A DNA stretch of 9,048 nucleotides from Spirochaetales bacterium (GTDB lineage Bacteria > Spirochaetota > Spirochaetia > JABMQR01). A program made the position numbers and the translations under genes. Location: NCBI GenBank assembly GCA_023139255.1, contig JAGLNY010000382.1, forward strand, positions 1-9,048. The letters run 5' to 3'. The notes under the pieces were generated by a model. That model was not told the origin of the DNA. It saw only the letters and a program-made list of their open reading frames with translations, and did no database searches. Positions within the stretch are counted from its first letter, which is position 1. The number at the start of each line of letters is the position of its first letter. Of the stretch, positions 6,554 through 9,048 are shown piece by piece.

Positions 6554-7543
6554 CTATTCTTCTGCACCTTCCTTTGAATAGAGATAATCAAAGTACTCCA
6601 TGTCAGTAGAGAGAATCTTGTCAAGAGGCGCTATAACCTTTTTATAGGATTCAAGTGTTCTCCAGAACTCGAAAAATACCGGGTCTGCTGAATAGGAATC
6701 AGCATATGTTTTTGTGGCTTTAGCATCTGCAGCACCTTTAATTTGTTCTGCAGTTGCATACGCCTCAGAAAGTATTCTTTTCTGGTCATTTTCCAGTTTC
6801 CCTAACCATTCAGCTTTTTTACCTTCTCCATAGGAGCGGTATGCCTCAGCTATCTGGTTCCTCTCTTTAATCATACGGTCGTATACACTTTCCGTTAAAT
6901 CGTCAGAGTACCTTATTTGCCGGATGAGTATATCAAGAAGCTCTATACCGTATTCTTCTTTGGTGATGTAAGCGGCCAGCATGAACATCTCTTCCGAAAG
7001 TTTCTCACGGCCTTTTGATATAGTCTCAGACTGTGTTTTAATTTGGGTGAGATTTCTCAGCTGATCAGCATCTTCAAGACCCTCAGTTGGTACCAGTTCA
7101 GTGATAACAACATCATTAATTTTATTAGAGTTCCTGACAGCCTCGCTGAGAAAGTTTTCAGCGATAATTGTCCGGACAGTTGAGTCAACAACATCGTCAA
7201 GCCTTGCATAGCCCTGATCAATAGTATTTACCGCTTTATAAAATTTTAACGGGTCAACTATTTTCCATCTGGCAGTGGTATCTACCCATATAAACTGATT
7301 TTCCTTAGTGGGGATTCTCTGGGCATCCCCATCCCAGGAAAGAACTTTCTTGGAATATTTTACCACAGTATCCACAAATGGAACCTTGAATTTCAACCCG
7401 GCTTCTGTCTGTGTACTAACAACAGCACCAAACCTGGTTATTACAGCCTGTTCTCCCTCATTAAGAATATAGAACGGACCCAGAACAAATATGATGATAA
7501 CCAGTACAACTATTATAATTAGTGAAGTTATAAGTTTTTTCAT
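6554..7543 (-). CDS. hflC: HflC, SPFH/band-7 modulator of the FtsH protease
   Basis: Membrane-anchored SPFH protein that with HflK forms a large periplasm-facing cage around the FtsH protease and tunes degradation of membrane proteins. 329 residues. A single N-terminal transmembrane helix at about 4-24 (KLITSLIIIVVLVIIIFVLG) is followed by the SPFH domain from about residue 25: YILNEGEQAVITRFGAVV, then AGLKFKVPFVDTV and VDTTARWKIVDPLKFY, all close to the HflC pattern. The later part (about 200-290) is charged and helical, as expected for the coiled-coil arm, with EAYRSYGEGKKAEW and AYATAEQIKGAADAKA segments. The ATG shares one base with the hflK stop (TAATG), and GGAGG (7557-7553) lies 9 bases upstream. 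It ends the unit before the terminator. Confidence 0.93.
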   Translation of the reverse strand: MKKLITSLIIIVVLVIIIFVLGPFYILNEGEQAVITRFGAVVSTQTEAGLKFKVPFVDTVVKYSKKVLSWDGDAQRIPTKENQFIWVDTTARWKIVDPLKFYKAVNTIDQGYARLDDVVDSTVRTIIAENFLSEAVRNSNKINDVVITELVPTEGLEDADQLRNLTQIKTQSETISKGREKLSEEMFMLAAYITKEEYGIELLDILIRQIRYSDDLTESVYDRMIKERNQIAEAYRSYGEGKKAEWLGKLENDQKRILSEAYATAEQIKGAADAKATKTYADSYSADPVFFEFWRTLESYKKVIAPLDKILSTDMEYFDYLYSKEGAEE

Positions 7544-8547
7544 TAGTTTATTCCTCCACCTGTTACTTCAATTCCCTGGGTTCCTATACTCTTTATCGGC
7601 AGGAAATTGTCGAGTTTTTTATCTATAATAGTGACATCACCGGCAGAGGAGGAAGAGAGTATATCTTCCATTGTCTCTATGTACAAACGTGTTGTCGTTA
7701 CGTCAGGATCTGTTTTGTATGCTTCACGAACTGCGTTAAAACGGGCTACATCACCAATTGCTTCATTAATTCGCTCTGCAGAATATCCCTCAGCAATCTG
7801 GATAAGCTGGAGTGCTTCTCCCTGGGCTTTCGGAATTTCCTTATTGTAGGCCTGTTTTCCCTCATTAATAAGGCGATTCATATCCTGGACTGATTTGTTT
7901 ACATCCTCAAACGCATCCTGGACATCTCCTTTCGGTGGAATAATATTTTTCAGTTTGATAGTAACAACTCGTATGCCAAGCCCAAATGTATTAAATATGG
8001 TCTGCATTCTTTGCTGAGCCTCAACTTCTATATTTGTTCGCTCAGGTCCCATTACAGCCAGGATGGCTGTATCGCCGGCCAATTGATTAATTACAGACTG
8101 GCTTATGTCCCGGATTGTCTTAATCCGGTCCTGGACATTAAAAAGCCATGCATACGGATCATTGATACGATACTGAATTGTCCATTCGATATCCACAATG
8201 TTCAAATCCCCGGTCAGCATCACTGATTCTTCCGGGAAATCGCTCTTGGCATATACTGTCGTTATGCCTGATTGTTCAGTACGAAAACCGAAATTTAAAT
8301 TCTGAACAACTTCTGTCGGTACATTCAAGTTTCTCTCGATTCCAAAAGGAAGTTTCCACTGCAGTCCAGCGCCGACAATACGATTATATTGCCCGAACCG
8401 CAAAACTACACTCTTTTCAGTCTGGTCAACAACGAAGAAGCTGCTTAACCCAAGAATTACCACTATGATAGCCGCAATAATAATAATGATAATTTTCGGT
8501 TGTAAAGTAAACTGCTTCGGGGTTGGATTGGTGTTACGTTCCAGCAT
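7543..8547 (-). CDS. hflK: HflK, SPFH/band-7 modulator of the FtsH protease
   Basis: Partner of HflC in the membrane cage that controls FtsH. 334 residues, shorter than the E. coli protein (about 420) because the long Gly-rich N-terminal extension is absent: only about 17 residues precede the transmembrane helix (about 18-39, rich in Ile/Val). The SPFH domain begins FFVVDQTEKSVVLRFGQYNR, then GAGLQWKLPFGIE, a typical HflK pattern. DIEWTIQYRINDPYAWLF and the long helical region with GDVQDAFEDVNKSVQDMNRL and PKAQGEALQLIQIAEGYS follow. The end is Gly-rich (GTQGIEVTGGGIN). The start is supported by GAGGAGGAG placed just before ATG (AGGAGG 4 bases upstream). Order hflK-hflC with overlapping stop and start is the standard arrangement. 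Confidence 0.93.
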   Translation of the reverse strand: MLERNTNPTPKQFTLQPKIIIIIIAAIIVVILGLSSFFVVDQTEKSVVLRFGQYNRIVGAGLQWKLPFGIERNLNVPTEVVQNLNFGFRTEQSGITTVYAKSDFPEESVMLTGDLNIVDIEWTIQYRINDPYAWLFNVQDRIKTIRDISQSVINQLAGDTAILAVMGPERTNIEVEAQQRMQTIFNTFGLGIRVVTIKLKNIIPPKGDVQDAFEDVNKSVQDMNRLINEGKQAYNKEIPKAQGEALQLIQIAEGYSAERINEAIGDVARFNAVREAYKTDPDVTTTRLYIETMEDILSSSSAGDVTIIDKKLDNFLPIKSIGTQGIEVTGGGIN

Positions 8548-8578
8548 AACTCCTCCTCAAAAATAGCATTCTTTGTTT

Positions 8579-8607
8579 AAGGTAAACCCATAATACTCTC
8601 TAGTCAA
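8579..8607 (-). promoter_or_regulatory. hflK-hflC promoter
   Basis: Minus strand: TTGACT (8607-8602), 17-base spacer, TACCTT (8584-8579). The start point would be near 8572, giving a leader of about 25 bases with a strong Shine-Dalgarno before the hflK ATG at 8547. The -35 is a 5/6 match. The -10 is weaker. Confidence 0.55.
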
Positions 8608-8648
8608 GGTTTTGACGGCATTCTCTTACAATCTATTGAAAAAATGGA

Positions 8649-8677
8649 TTGAAAAGAGGGATGGTTATCTATATATT
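8649..8677 (+). promoter_or_regulatory. metG promoter, divergent from hflK
   Basis: TTGAAA (8649-8654), exactly 17 bases, TATATT (8672-8677). The predicted start point (about 8684) falls at the first metG ATG (8685), again with no Shine-Dalgarno. A second TTGAAA at 8636-8641 is not correctly spaced for this -10. The promoter appears intact although its gene is interrupted. Confidence 0.6.
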
Positions 8678-8684
8678 GTTGGAT

Positions 8685-8768
8685 ATGAAAATGAAAAGAA
8701 AACTTATAACAGCAGCTTTACCGTATGTAAATAACATTCCCCATCCGGTCTTTGTCATTAGAAAATAA
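8685..8768 (+). pseudogene. metG: metG 5' remnant (methionyl-tRNA synthetase) cut by an insertion
   Basis: The frame reads MKMK then RKLITAALPYVNNIPH, which is the N-terminus of class I methionyl-tRNA synthetase. The segment ends in the first His of the HIGH-like signature (PHLGN in this family). After His20 (codon at 8742-8744) homology stops: the frame continues PVFVIRK and meets TAA at 8766-8768. The full enzyme needs some 500-700 residues, so this copy cannot work. Translation could begin at 8685 or 8691; family members commonly start MKRKLIT, favouring 8691. The break coincides with the left end of an insertion sequence. What remains is about 3% of the gene. Confidence 0.8.
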
Positions 8769-8794
8769 AGCATAATCAAGAAAATCGATATCCA

Positions 8795-8819
8795 AGGCCC
8801 ACTATGGGTCTATTTTTTT
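8795..8819 (+). terminator. Terminator-like hairpin between element end and transposase
   Basis: AGGCCCA (8795-8801), loop CTA, TGGGTCT (8805-8811), seven pairs including one G-U, then A and seven T's (8813-8819), with more T's after. It is oriented to stop plus-strand transcription entering from outside, here from the metG promoter, before it reaches the transposase promoter at 8860. The reverse strand has no T-run. Confidence 0.6.
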
Positions 8820-8859
8820 GTCTTTTTTATATTTATTCGTAGTATTTGTGCGTTGTGTC

Positions 8860-8888
8860 TTGTTGTGTCTTTGTATATCTGATATACT
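8860..8888 (+). promoter_or_regulatory. Transposase promoter
   Basis: TTGTTG (8860-8865), 17-base spacer, TATACT (8883-8888), with TGA directly before the -10 (extended -10). Start point near 8895, leaving a short leader that contains AGGAGG (8899-8904). Confidence 0.6.
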
Positions 8889-8911
8889 AATATCGTTAGG
8901 AGGAACCTATT

Positions 8912-9048
8912 ATGTTTGTTCAGACAGCTCCCAAGAATAAAGACGGTAGAACGCTCATGTACTATGTTGAAGGCTATCGTGAAAATGGAAAGGTTAAACA
9001 TCGAACTATTGAACGTATTGGTTTTATTGATGAGTTCACTCATCTCTA
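8912..9048 (+). CDS. Transposase, IS1634-like, N-terminal 45 residues (3' end outside window)
   Basis: DDE-type transposase that would move the insertion sequence. Only the start is visible: MFVQTAPKNKDGRTLMYYVE, then GYRENGKVKHRTIERIG and FIDEFTHL. This pattern (an MFV start, a KNKDG turn, a tyrosine-containing strand, 'sYRe.GKvk.r.ie.iG.ld') is what I know from the N-terminal region of IS1634-type transposases of the IS4 superfamily; the catalytic DDE residues lie outside the window. The ATG is preceded by AGGAGG at 8899-8904, 7 bases upstream. The frame is open to the window end. The family call rests on a short segment; another IS4-superfamily group is possible. Confidence 0.75.
   Translation, partial: MFVQTAPKNKDGRTLMYYVEGYRENGKVKHRTIERIGFIDEFTHL

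Larger units (their letters stand above)
8745..9048 (+). mobile_element. Left end of an insertion sequence (IS1634-like, IS4 superfamily), rest outside window
   Basis: The element is inferred to begin at about 8745, where metG homology ends, because everything to the right leads to a transposase start. It holds about 167 bases of AT-rich untranslated DNA, with a terminator-like hairpin (8795-8819), a promoter (8860-8888) and two copies of GTTGTGTCT (8852-8860, 8862-8870), before the transposase at 8912. The exact boundary and terminal inverted repeat cannot be fixed without the right end. Confidence 0.7.

Noticed and set aside
8178..8468. 96-codon plus-strand frame (and nearby 8011-8226, 7607-7849)
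   Set aside because: Antisense to hflK, with no ribosome site or family resemblance.
8810..9043. 77-codon minus-strand frame at the right edge
   Set aside because: Antisense to the transposase start and its promoter. It reads through the T-rich tract as a Lys-rich tail and shows no family signature.
1..9048. tRNA, rRNA, CRISPR array, or defence/secretion system
   Set aside because: No cloverleaf-like segments, no rRNA-like stretches, no regularly spaced repeats and no such protein families were recognised. All long frames are explained by the genes listed.

Overview
The window is ordinary bacterial chromosome of moderately low GC (about 40% by eye), with one clear mobile-element event at its right edge. 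A spirochaete is my best guess for the host. The reasons are the N-terminus of a methionyl-tRNA synthetase of the 'ALPYVNN(I/V)PH' type, a MurE whose usual DNPR substrate motif reads EDPR (so a third residue other than meso-diaminopimelate is plausible), and HflK/HflC without long Gly-rich extensions. This is inference from remembered family features, not from a database search.

Layout, right to left along the minus strand. hflK (7543-8547) and hflC (6554-7543) form a two-gene unit with its own promoter (8579-8607) and a strong intrinsic terminator (6464-6514). Immediately beyond that terminator a new promoter (6427-6455) starts a second unit: murE (4892-6421), ddl (3803-4891), dinB (2614-3801, GTG start), then after a structured 198-base gap trmL (1912-2415), proC (1002-1814) and serS (running off the left edge at base 1). 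murE/ddl and ddl/dinB are separated by 0 and 1 base. proC and serS are 27 bases apart. The gaps before trmL (198 bases) and proC (97 bases) carry candidate promoters or operators, so the unit may be subdivided.

The right edge (8620-9048) reads on the plus strand, divergent from hflK. A good promoter leads into the first 20 codons of metG. The homology then stops abruptly and is replaced by the left end of an insertion sequence, probably of the IS1634 group (IS4 superfamily). Its transposase starts at 8912 and runs off the window. Between the element's end and the transposase lie a terminator-like hairpin and an extended -10 promoter.

Functionally the window combines peptidoglycan precursor synthesis (MurE, Ddl), translesion DNA synthesis (DinB), tRNA modification and charging (TrmL, SerS, MetG remnant), proline synthesis (ProC) and membrane-protease control (HflK/HflC). 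I see no undescribed defence, secretion or biosynthetic system, no CRISPR array, and no rRNA or tRNA gene. The observations most worth following are the interrupted metG, the apparent leaderless starts at the heads of transcription units, and the structured trmL upstream region.
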